In this document: positions 11,855-20,945 of the stretch, piece by piece | Layout of the letters: every line of letters starts with the position of its first letter | How positions within the stretch are numbered: position 1 is the stretch's first letter | Source: Diplonema papillatum | Taxonomy: Eukaryota; Euglenozoa; Diplonemea; Diplonemida; Diplonemidae | Assembly (NCBI GenBank): GCA_030068145.1 | Contig: JAPJBO010000356.1 | Coordinates: 124,001 to 188,000 of the forward strand | Direction: 5' to 3' | DNA length: 64,000 bases | Notes under the pieces: model-generated | The model's input: the letters and a program-made list of their open reading frames with translations, nothing else | Told to the model about the DNA's origin: nothing | Databases searched by the model: none | Program-made: the position numbers and the translations under genes

Positions 11855-13342
11855 GGGCGGCACCGCGGTGGAGGGTTGGCTGCAGACTCCCAGGTTCGCG
11901 CTGGTGATGGTCCATCCTGTGTGTCCGTGGCTCAAAGGACCGAAATTCGGTGCAGACGGAACCAGGGACCTGAGCTGAGCACACAACCATCCCAAGCAAG
12001 ATTCTTGCATACCCTCCCCCCATCGCTGACAGCAGCCCAACTTTCTTGAAACTCGGCATGCTCTTCACACGAATCCTGGGAAGCAACGTCGCCCGTTTCT
12101 TCGCGCTTTTTTTGTGTACTTCTTGTTCAAAAATCCCTCTTTCCCCCGTATCTCTCTCTCTCTGCACAGCCTCCGAGTAATGTACAGCGTAGTATGTGTT
12201 TAAAGGTGTCCTTGTGAGAACGTATGAAGCGCCCCCTTCAAAAAAGCTGCGCTGTTCTCAATGCAGAAGCTAGTCGTGTGGTGCGGCTGTGTGTTTGCGG
12301 AGCAGTTGAGCGACTCGCAGCAACCGGCCCTGCCGCCGCTGCTTCGTTTGCTGCTTCACCTGGCTCGCTGAACCCGGTCAGTTGCGGATTCGACCCCGAG
12401 TCGTAGCAATTGCGAGGTACCGAGATCGACATCACACGCCCGAGGCAACGCTTCAGAGTTGTTTTCAGCTTTGCTCCCCTTCGGCCGCGCATTCTCTACA
12501 AAAAAAAAGAACAACAGTCCCCCGTTGCCCGAACCCGCGTTGTAAGTCGTCTGTCGAAGATCCATTTGTACGGTGCAGACCCCTGTCCCTTTTGTTTCGT
12601 TTCACGATTATGCCTGTGCAGCGCCCGCAAACCCGTGAGCAGGGGCAGAGTCCTGGAATCCTGGAATCTCTCAGCTAGAAAGGCCGCTTTACGAGGAAGG
12701 TACAGCTGGGTGGCAGAAGCAAAACAGGGTCTTCTTTCCCGGTGAACTGCACCGCTAGTTCGCGTGAACAACCCGGGCAGTGCCACAGAGTCGGGTTGGG
12801 AACTGCGTTTACCCGCACGAAAGCGTGTCGTGAAGCCGAGAGGCTGTCCGACGGGGTCGCCGTTCAATGGTCCGTGTGTGTGTGTGTGTGTGTGTGTGCG
12901 TAAGTCGAGATGCAGCGTGTGCGTCGTCCTGCCGAGGACAAATCCTTCAGGTTATCTTTCAGGAAGCAATCGATAGGACTCGGCCGGATCCATTTCCAGC
13001 AAGTATTCGTCCCGCGTCGAGGTCTGCACCACCGAAAGTTGGATTAACAAAAACAAGAACGAAAACAAGCTCGAAAAAAATGGGTATACGCACTGCGCGC
13101 TGGGGGACGAAACAAGACCGAAAGACACCAACCCACTACGTAACCGGAAGAACAACAAACCCACCAGTGAGGGGAACGTGGGGCCTTTCGGGCGATACCT
13201 CGCCCTTACACTTACACGATCTCTTCTCTGCGCCCGGCGAAGAAACCTGCGGGGCGCTGGTTGTCTGATTCGGTCCGTTGGAAGTTCGTGATCGAACCTG
13301 TAGCGTCGGCGGAAAGGAAAGTGGCGCAGGGAAGCAGGAACG
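11855..13342. other. intergenic stretch with a (GT)n microsatellite
   Basis: No gene is supported. It holds a (GT)n tract at about 12868-12898 and A-rich runs (12500-12512, 13076-13081). Two GC-rich pieces of 75-120 open codons near 12380-12870 look like noise. Confidence 0.5.
12868..12898. repeat. (GT)n microsatellite
   Basis: An almost pure GT dinucleotide run of about 30 bases between TCC and GCGTAAG. Confidence 0.95.
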
Positions 13343-14959
13343 ATGACGTGTCCAGTGTGCTTGGATTTGTACAAGTTTCCTGTGACACTGCAGTGCGGGC
13401 ACAATGTGTGCAAAGGCTGTGTGCTCGGGACGAACGCGCGGCACGGGGGAGGCGGGCGGTCGATGAAGGTGTGCTGCGCAGTGTGCCGTGACGTGTCGCG
13501 GTACGTGGACGAGCGCGATCTGGCCATCAACCAGAACCTGATGGAGTTGATCGACGTGATGAAAGGCGACGCGGTGCACAAGGTGCCGTGCCACCGCTGC
13601 GAAAGCGTCGAAGCGACGCTGTACTGCGCGGAGTGCTCCCTGCCGCTCTGCAGCTCGTGCTCGGACATCATCCACGTCGGCCGGTTGAAGCAGCACAAAG
13701 TCGTGTACTCGCCGTCGGCGGTCTCCGCGACGAAGCGGCCCCCGAAGTGCGGCAAGCCCGGGCACGCCGACTACCGCACCGACCTCTTCTGCGTCGAGTG
13801 CAACGAGCTGCTCTGCGTCCTCTGCTCGCAGACCGACTTCGGGCACCGGGCACACAAGATCCTCCCCGTCAAGGAGGCGGCGGAGCTCGAGAAAATCCGC
13901 CTCCGCGACGTCCTCGACTCGGCCTCCCGGCTCCGGTCCGAGCTGCGGTCTGTGTGCGAATCGCTGGACGGCGCCATGCTCAGCATCGAGCGGTCGACGA
14001 CCGAGGAGCTCCTCGTGTTCGAACGGACCGTCGACTCGATAAAAGAGCGCCTCGAAGCCAAGAAGGCGCTGCTCATGCAGCAAGCCCGGGTCGGGTCGAT
14101 CGAGAACATCGACGTTCTCCGGCAGAACCGGAAGGACACCGTGCAGCTGGTCGCGAAGCTGAACGAGTCGGTGGCGAAGGTCGAGCGGGCCGTGGCCCAC
14201 AGCAACTACGTCGACATCATGACCGCGCGGCTCGAAATGGAGCGCGAGCTCCTGCAGCACAAGCCGGTGTCCATCGAGCCGTTCTCCCTGCCCCAGTTTT
14301 CGATCCCGCGGTACAACGACATGGTCCAGGCGACGGACCAGTTGTCCCTCGAGTTCCGCGTCGCCGACAACCAGCTGCCGTCGGCGGTGATCGAGGCGAC
14401 GAACCTGTTCCAGCAAAAGGGGTTCAAATGGGAAAAGAGCACCTACGGCGACTCGCAGATCGCGAACCGCGGGCTGACCGTCATCTCGAACTCTTCCAAC
14501 TGGGAGACCATCATGTCGTGCACGCTGCTGGCGCAGGGCGTCCACTACTGGGAGGTCAAGTTGGAGAAGTATAACACGTCGAACGGGCACAATGTGATCG
14601 TGGGCGTCGTTTTCGACGGCGCTTTCGCGATGTGCGACATCATCGGGGAGGACGAGAATTCGGTCGGCTTCAACACGGGGAAGGGCACCAAAACGGCGCA
14701 CCACGACTTCCTCCAGCCCTACGCGAGCACCGCCGCCGCGCCCCGCGGCGGGTCGAGCAGCGGGCCCGGCGTCTGCAGCTTCGCCGACGTCGTCGGCGTC
14801 CGGCTCGACGTCGCGGCGCAGACGCTCGAGTTCTTCAGGAACGGCATCCCGCTCGGCGTGGCCTTCGCGCACGTGTCCCGGCACTGCTACCCCGCGGTGT
14901 CGCTCATCAACAACCAGCAGGTGTCCCTCACGTTCCCCTCGAGGGTCCCGGCGCCGTGA
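13343..14959 (+). CDS. TRIM-type RING/B-box/coiled-coil/SPRY E3 ubiquitin ligase
   Basis: A single exon of 538 aa with the full TRIM order. RING: C3, C6, C18, H20, C23, C26, C45, C48 (C3HC4), starting at residue 3. B-box 1: C83, C86, C95, C98, C103, C106, H111, H118. B-box 2: C136, H141, C150, C153, C158, C161, H168, H171. A coiled coil covers about 175-300 and a B30.2/SPRY domain about 335-535 (HYWEVKLEKYNTSNGHNVIVG; GVRLDV..TLEFFRNGIPLG). In TRIM proteins the RING recruits a ubiquitin-charged E2, the coiled coil dimerises and SPRY binds the target. The start is the first ATG; only two residues precede the first zinc ligand, so an upstream extension would not be surprising but none is in frame. 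The SPRY tail and 3' flank are duplicated just downstream. Confidence 0.93.
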   Translation: MTCPVCLDLYKFPVTLQCGHNVCKGCVLGTNARHGGGGRSMKVCCAVCRDVSRYVDERDLAINQNLMELIDVMKGDAVHKVPCHRCESVEATLYCAECSLPLCSSCSDIIHVGRLKQHKVVYSPSAVSATKRPPKCGKPGHADYRTDLFCVECNELLCVLCSQTDFGHRAHKILPVKEAAELEKIRLRDVLDSASRLRSELRSVCESLDGAMLSIERSTTEELLVFERTVDSIKERLEAKKALLMQQARVGSIENIDVLRQNRKDTVQLVAKLNESVAKVERAVAHSNYVDIMTARLEMERELLQHKPVSIEPFSLPQFSIPRYNDMVQATDQLSLEFRVADNQLPSAVIEATNLFQQKGFKWEKSTYGDSQIANRGLTVISNSSNWETIMSCTLLAQGVHYWEVKLEKYNTSNGHNVIVGVVFDGAFAMCDIIGEDENSVGFNTGKGTKTAHHDFLQPYASTAAAPRGGSSSGPGVCSFADVVGVRLDVAAQTLEFFRNGIPLGVAFAHVSRHCYPAVSLINNQQVSLTFPSRVPAP

Positions 14960-15650
14960 CCGCCCGGGAAAAGCTTGACCATCTTTTCACCGAAGGTCTG
15001 GCCCCATGCTGCCGCATGCGTGGCGGAGGCTGGCCATCGCATGTGCGGCCTCCCCCGGTATGTGTGCCCACCGCGCCAATCGACTGCTGGTCCTCTCGGC
15101 GCAGACGCTCGAGTTCTTCGGGAACGGCACCCTGCTCGGCGTGGCCTTCGCGCACGTGTCCCGGCACTGCTACCCCGCGGTGTCGCTCACGTTCCCTTCG
15201 AGGGTCCCGGCGCCGTGACCCGCCCGGGAAAATCTTGCGAGCACCTTTTCACCGAAGGTCTGGCCCCATGCTGCCGCATGCGTGACAGAGGCTGTCCATC
15301 ATTCGGTCTCCCCCTGTATGCGTGCCCACCGCGCCAATCCCCGGCTGGTCCTCTCGGCGCAGACGCTCGAGATCTTCAAAGCAAGATACAGGCGGGCGTT
15401 GCCTTCGGACAGGTCGCTCGACACTGCCACCTTGCAATATATCTTGCATCATGTGTCCCCACACGTTCTCACCGATCCCCGGAGCCGTGGCCGGCTCGAG
15501 GAAAGCAGCCGCGTTTGCCTGCCGCGAGCACCTTTCCACCGAAGTCGAGTTTTTGCAAGCCCCCGATTTCAGGAGGGCTGCGACGTTGCTTTTTCGCGCA
15601 CGTCGCCCAGCAGTGCCAATCCGCGTTTCCACCTACCTTTGGATCTGATT
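14960..15650 (+). pseudogene. tandem copies of the TRIM 3' end (SPRY tail plus 3' flank)
   Basis: After the TRIM stop, a unit of about 255 bp repeats. Copy 2 (15098-15218) re-encodes AQTLEFFGNGTLLGVAFAHV and ends in the same PSRVPAP stop, lacking 21 bp (seven codons, INNQQVS) in frame. Copy 3 (from about 15354) starts with the same AQTLE segment but soon diverges. The shared 3' flank (TTTTCACCGAAGGTCTGGCC and neighbours) precedes each copy. Copy 2 has no reading-frame damage; copy 3 is decayed. Either unequal duplication debris or alternative terminal exons: the bases before copies 2 and 3, CTGGTCCTCTCGGCGCAG, resemble a splice acceptor. Confidence 0.8.
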
Positions 15651-16593
15651 TTCATACAACAGTCAAACGATTCAACCACCCCGTGTCCAGCGCACGGGTC
15701 CTGTCGCGGCTGGTGCCGAACAAACGTCACGTTAGTTCAGTTGAGACGATTAGACTTTGCAGAGTTGAAGCGCGATGCGTGGCCTTTGCGACACTACACC
15801 GCCGGTTGTCGCCACAGGATGCTGCTGCTCTGCTCCCATCATGCACCCAACTTGCCTAAACGTCGTCAATCCTGTACGCGTTTCACCTAGAGCACTTCTC
15901 CCTTTAGAAACTCTTGTGCACTACAAATTCCTGCTTTTTTTGCGGCAGCGCAAGGGCTGTTTTTCTCTTCCACCTTTCCAGACTTGTCAAAGCGGTTTGT
16001 TGGTAGCGCTCGATGTTGAGATATTGGTCATCAAGTAAACGCATGCAAAGTCCCTGCCCGAACCCGCCACAGATGCTACGAGTTCTTCGACAAGCGAGTC
16101 GGTTGGCGCACGGTTAGCGAGATGGGTCAATTGCTACCGGAGATAAAGGATCCCACCAATCGCCAACCTCTGTGTGATTTCGAAGTGCCCCCCCTCCTTG
16201 GATCAAAGTCCTGCCCATACCTAAATACCTGCAGGTAAAGATAAAGAAAGGGACGGGGCTCACGAGTCAAAGAGCTCTGCGACCCAGCGCGCAAACCAAG
16301 GCGCGCCGCGTTTGCGTGGCGAGCTTCTGTAACGACAGTTGACACCCATCATCTCAGTCACCCTCAACTCCTTCAAGCAACCTTTTTTTGCGGGAACGTA
16401 TCAAAGGCTCGAATTCTCCGTCAGCGACGCCCCAAAACATCTGCTTTCTCCCGTTGCTTTTCAGTGACGGGGAATAAATCGCCCCTCGCAGCTCCTCTCT
16501 TCCCGTCCGAGTTCGCGGGGACAATCCAGTGGTTGGTTGCGAACGCTCTTTTTTATCTGAAATCACGCATCAACTTTCAGACCTGTCTCTGCG
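15651..16593. other. intergenic stretch before the permease gene
   Basis: No gene or repeat seen. Short overlapping open frames only. The last 40 bases contain CTCTTTTTTATCTG and end in CAACTTTCAG (acceptor at 16579-16580), 13 bases before the ATG at 16594. Confidence 0.5.
16571..16580 (+). promoter_or_regulatory. putative leader splice acceptor
   Basis: CAACTTTCAG follows a T-rich stretch and ends 13 bases before the permease ATG. Such a short leader is usual for spliced-leader acceptors and unusual for a 5'UTR intron. No other AG lies between it and the start. Confidence 0.45.
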
Positions 16594-18270
16594 ATGCCCG
16601 ATAATAATTATGGCACGCTCGGGGAGTCCGAGCCCGCCACGATCAAAAACTTCTTGAAGGGGCGCCCTCGGAAAATATCACCACTCGGGACCCAGTTCGA
16701 CACTCCATCCGCAGCCACGGCGAGCCCCCTCCGTTCCTCTGCCTCGCATGGACGCAAGAAGGTCAGCCTCGTGGCGTTGGTGGTTCTCGTTTTCTACGGT
16801 GTCAGCGGCGGACCGTTCGGCGTCGAAGCAGCGGTCGGCGCTGGGGGCAGTTTGCTCGCCCTTATCGGGTTCCTTGTCCTGCCCTTCGTTTGGGCAATTC
16901 CTGAAGCACTGGTGACCGCCGAGCTTAGCACTGCGTTTCCAGAAGCATCTGGGTTCGTTGCGTGGGTCGAGACCGCTTTCGGGCCTTGGTTCGGCTTCAT
17001 GGAGGGCTACATGTCCTGGATTTCGGGCGTCACGGACAACTCCTTGTACCCCGTCCTCTTCTTCGAGTACCTGATCGCCTTCAGGCCTGAGACGTTTTCC
17101 CCCCCGATTGTGAAATACCCGTCAATTCTCATCATTGTCCTCGCCCTCGTCTATCTCAATTATCGCGGCCTCGAAGTCGTTGGTAATATGGCGGTTGGCA
17201 TTTGCATCTTCTCTCTCGCCCCGTTTGTCATCATGATCCTCATTGGCCTGCCAAGCGTCGACCCCTCGCGGTGGGTGCTTCCGCCAGAGAAGGGTTGGAA
17301 TGCCGTCGACTGGCCGACGTACCTGAATTTGATGTTTTGGAACTTCAACTACTGGGATTCCGCCGCTGTGTTCGCAGGGGAGGTGCACGACCCGGCAACC
17401 AACTTCCCGCGGGCAATGGGTTGCGCGGTGTTGCTCGTGGTGCTGGCCTATGCTCTTCCGGTGCTGATCGGGATCGGCGCCACTGATGGCCCGCTGTCGG
17501 CGTGGACAGACGGACACTTTGCCATCGTGGCGGGCGACATCGGGGGCTCGTGGTTGGCCATTTGGGTAGTCGCCTCTGCTGTGATAAGCAACATTGGGAT
17601 GTTCCAGGCGGAGCTGTCTTCTGACTCGTTTCAGGTGATGGGCATGGCCGAACGAGGCATGCTTCCACGGATCTTCATGAACCGATCCGTGCATGGAACT
17701 CCAATCTACGCGTTGGCGCTCAGCACGATTGGTATCGTGTTTCTGTCGACGTTTGATTTCCACACTATCATCGAGATGCTGAACATGTTGTACTGCATAG
17801 CAGAGTTGCTCGAATTCGCGGCGTTTTTGAAGCTTCGTATCTCGCGGCCCGACATACACCGACCATACAAGATCCCTCTCGGCACCTTCGGCTGCTTCCT
17901 GCTGCTCACCCCACCGACTATCTTGATCTTGGTCCTCATGTCGCTCGCTTCGATGCGGACGTGGATCGTTTGCGGCATTTTGATTTCTCTCGGGATCCTC
18001 ATCGACTTCGTGTTTCAATCGTTCCGCCGAAGCTCTCGGTTCTCTTTCATGTTCGTCGCGGTGCCGCACACGCCGATGCATGCTTCGATGACGCACGACC
18101 TCGAGGACACACTCAAAGGCTCAGCTGCCGAAGTGACACCACTCATCCACGCCCGCCAGCACACCAATGCCCCGGGGACTCCATTCGGCGATCACCGCCT
18201 CGTGGACTTCGACGAGCCCATGGTCACCGGCAAGCGAGGACGTTCTCCGTGGATTGAGGACACTGAATGA
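16594..18270 (+). CDS. APC-superfamily permease, polyamine uptake transporter (PUT/POT)-like
   Basis: An intronless 558-aa protein. A hydrophilic N-terminus (1-50) is followed by about 12 membrane helices (about 52-480) and a soluble C-terminal tail. Helix 1 carries GVSGGPFGVEAAVGAGG, the unwound glycine-rich substrate site of amino acid/polyamine/organocation carriers. The segment MFWNFNYWDSAAVFAGEVHD is very close to the 'FWNLNYWDS.S.lAGEVenP' signature of plant PUT/RMV1 and trypanosomatid POT1 polyamine carriers, so proton-coupled uptake of putrescine or spermidine at the plasma membrane or an internal membrane is the likely role. Some LAT-type carriers share parts of this signature, so amino acid transport is possible. 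The N-terminal peptide contains Tyr/Leu motifs (NNYGTLG) that may direct sorting. Nothing is truncated. Confidence 0.9.
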   Translation: MPDNNYGTLGESEPATIKNFLKGRPRKISPLGTQFDTPSAATASPLRSSASHGRKKVSLVALVVLVFYGVSGGPFGVEAAVGAGGSLLALIGFLVLPFVWAIPEALVTAELSTAFPEASGFVAWVETAFGPWFGFMEGYMSWISGVTDNSLYPVLFFEYLIAFRPETFSPPIVKYPSILIIVLALVYLNYRGLEVVGNMAVGICIFSLAPFVIMILIGLPSVDPSRWVLPPEKGWNAVDWPTYLNLMFWNFNYWDSAAVFAGEVHDPATNFPRAMGCAVLLVVLAYALPVLIGIGATDGPLSAWTDGHFAIVAGDIGGSWLAIWVVASAVISNIGMFQAELSSDSFQVMGMAERGMLPRIFMNRSVHGTPIYALALSTIGIVFLSTFDFHTIIEMLNMLYCIAELLEFAAFLKLRISRPDIHRPYKIPLGTFGCFLLLTPPTILILVLMSLASMRTWIVCGILISLGILIDFVFQSFRRSSRFSFMFVAVPHTPMHASMTHDLEDTLKGSAAEVTPLIHARQHTNAPGTPFGDHRLVDFDEPMVTGKRGRSPWIEDTE

Positions 18271-19204
18271 CCACCGCTCATTTGCGGCTCCGCGCCGCCA
18301 GTTGCACGCCCCTGTCCGGTGAACCAGGGTGGAATGCTCTGAGCAAGAGGCACCTCTTGCAGCACCGGATCGACTGGCGGAATTCAAGTTGCTCCTGCTA
18401 ACGGCAGGTCGCGTTCCGACGAGGGCGTCCCTCCCGAAGCAAGGACTAACGCGAAGACCTTCGATTGTCCAGGTATCTGCCGCCAGCCGAATGTAAGAAA
18501 TAGTGGCGGTTTGGTGGCGGTCGATGCAGCAAGGAAGCGTGAAGTGCTTTGAAGGCAGAACGATGAGTGGCCATGCCGGAGACGGGTTCGCGTGCTGGTG
18601 TCTGCATAGCGGGTTTGCCACTTTTCCGAATTCGATGTGGGAAAACCACCGCGCAGCGCCTCGCGAGCTCGACATTCCGCGCCACAACCGTACGGCCCGG
18701 TGAGGATGATAGCCTCCTTTATTTTCGTTTCCCGCCGATCGTCGACATGCTGACGAGTTCGCTCTAAGGCAGTTACCGACAAGCTGCCGGGATGTAACGC
18801 TAATTTTCCTCCTTTTATCTTGCTTGTTGTCTGTGGGTCCCTGCTCTGCAGAGGCAAAGCGCAGCCTCCCGACCCTTACCATTCAGCCTGCCCTATGGGA
18901 TCGACTCAGCGAGTTTCGTATCGAGATACAGTTCTGTTTCCATTGTCATCCTTCTCGTCCTCTATGATACGGAAGAGTGGGCGCAGATTCCAGTGTTCTG
19001 TTTGCGGGGCAGCGAAAGGTGGTAGTGTGGAGGGACCTAGCGGGACAACAAACTGAAAACACGGAAGCTCAAGTCACTGACACCTCTTAATCAGTCCAGG
19101 GCAGTCCAGCGGCTTATTTCTCGACCCATCGTGGCAGAACAAATATGGTTTCGGTGTGACCTCCGCGGCTTTCCGAACGCGCTAGCCTCCAACTGGTAGA
19201 AACC

Positions 19205-19604
19205 CCAGGCCTAGTATCCAGCAACATGCCCACAGCGCGTGTTTTACTGCGAACAGCACGAGAACGTGATGGGCTATCTGGTGAACATGACAGCGGAGTT
19301 CCGGCGAGACCGACTTTGCCGATATTTCATCAGCCAACACACGTTTCAGGACTTTGGGCGAGCATGGAGTCAACAGGAAGCTGTCGACGGGATGGGAATG
19401 AGGTGTCGCATGGACGAGGCTGTGCGCCAAATGTAGCGCTTTGTCGCCTGGGAGATGCTGTATCCGCGTCGACTTGACGGCCAGCGGTTATCCAGCAGAA
19501 GGCTCGACCGGCATTTCAATACTGACCACGAAAAACGCTCAGAATGCACCAACCTGTACGCCCAACACAACAGAACATGTCTCACATTATTCGGAAGATG
19601 GTAG
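19205..19604 (+). pseudogene. possible decayed protein-coding remnant
   Basis: One frame reads like real protein across two stretches split by a TAG at 19434-19436. The first contains CPQRVFYCEQHENVMGYLV and FISQHTFQDFGRAW; the second contains RFVAWEMLYPRRLDGQRL and SECTNLYAQHNRTC, ending at TAG 19602. Further stops lie upstream in the same frame. The Cys/His content suggests a zinc-binding protein or transposon-encoded protein, but I cannot assign a family. The spacing of the stops argues against a live gene. Confidence 0.3.
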
Positions 19605-20875
19605 AGTGGAAGGTCGATGTGAGGCCGCTCACAGACTATCTGCGCCCGAGGAGAAATAATTTTCTGTCCCCCTCTCCCTCCTATTCGCAACTCGCTCGCT
19701 GACTCCAGGGAATCGACTGAGTTGTGCACTCCCTGCCGACCCGCATTCTTTCGTTTCGCGAAGAATGTTTCCGTCGCTCAGCGCACCGTCGAGCACAAAG
19801 ACAGGCTCAAGCCCGTCTTGCTGACAGGTGCCGCTGCCGTTGTATTCCGGCCGCATGGCCGCTTTATCTTCGATGTCTTTCCGTTCTCCATCTTGCAGCA
19901 AGCCTCCGAACGGGGATACTGCCTGCAGCCTTGCCAGGGGTGGGAAAATAAGCTTGCGATTCGTCGTCGTACTGTTGTTCACGACTAATCCGACGAATCC
20001 CGCAACACTCCAGCAAGTAGGTCGATATCAGTGCTCGATTCGAACCCGGGGCACCGATTTATTCCGCCCTATCCTGCATGTTGTGCCTACAAAAAGAGTG
20101 CCGGTTTGGAGCTGCAACAGACAAGGTGAGCCGGTCCATCCCCTCTTGATAGACCGTGATAGACCGAAGAATACAGCAGCAATTCAATGTGATAAACAGC
20201 GGCAGGCACTTCGATGCAGTTTCAAGACATAAGGACGGACCGGCTCACAAGGAGGTTTTGGGGGAGGGGGCGGGAACCGGTGAATCGTTTGGAACCGCAA
20301 GTAGCTGCGCTCCGGCTGCCGACACCCCACTGTGTTGTAGATCGCATGGCGGATGATGCTTGTGGGTGTGAATCTCCTGCTTATCTGCGAGCGAGTCTAC
20401 CACGCGTCCGATATATTCTTTGCTCTTGTAACTAATTGAATGAACGCAACAGGAGGGGACAAGGCGGTGGGGTAGTACCACCGACTAGTGCACGCGCTGC
20501 GCGTGCGGTCATCGAGTTGATCATAAGGAACAAAGGAACACGAACGCGCCCACTACGCACCACACGCCCACTCCCCCAAGAAGAGCCTTTCTGCACCTCT
20601 TCGCAGTTCAGTTTTCTTGTTTTTTTTTTTCTTTGTTGCCACTCCCTGGCTGTCTTTACTCTGCGCGCGCGGGACCTTTTCATCACCCGGATCGCCCATC
20701 ACGCATCATCATAGAGTCACCTAACGAACCCGTGCACACACCCCAGAAGGGATTGCAGTTTGTGCGGGAAAAGCGAACGCACGGGCACACATTTAAAAAG
20801 TAGCGGGAAACAGAAACAAACCACGCCCCCCCCTCCGGAGATCGTTGGTGCCACCAGTGCTCCAACGCCGCCGCC

Positions 20876-20892
20876 CTCCCCTGTCACTGCAG
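20876..20892 (+). promoter_or_regulatory. putative leader splice acceptor
   Basis: CTCCCCTGTCACTGCAG, a pyrimidine-rich tract ending in CAG 53 bases before the ATG of the R3H gene. Same arrangement as upstream of other genes in the window. Confidence 0.4.
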
Positions 20893-20945
20893 GAGGAACT
20901 GAGCGACGCACCCGCGCCTGCTCGCAGAGGCGAAGTCGGGAAAAG

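Larger units (their letters stand above)
18271..20945. other. intergenic stretch with a decayed coding fragment
   Basis: Mostly featureless. A broken coding stretch at about 19205-19604 is listed separately. Upstream of the R3H gene, CTCCCCTGTCACTGCAG (acceptor at 20891-20892) precedes the ATG at 20946 by 53 bases. Confidence 0.45.

Noticed and set aside
13136..14884. 582-codon open frame on the - strand
   Set aside because: Antisense shadow of the TRIM gene, whose + strand frame has all zinc ligands and SPRY motifs.
20037..20060. tRNA T-loop-like TTCGAAC (also near 28850)
   Set aside because: Flanking bases do not form a T-stem and no acceptor stem or anticodon arm could be found.
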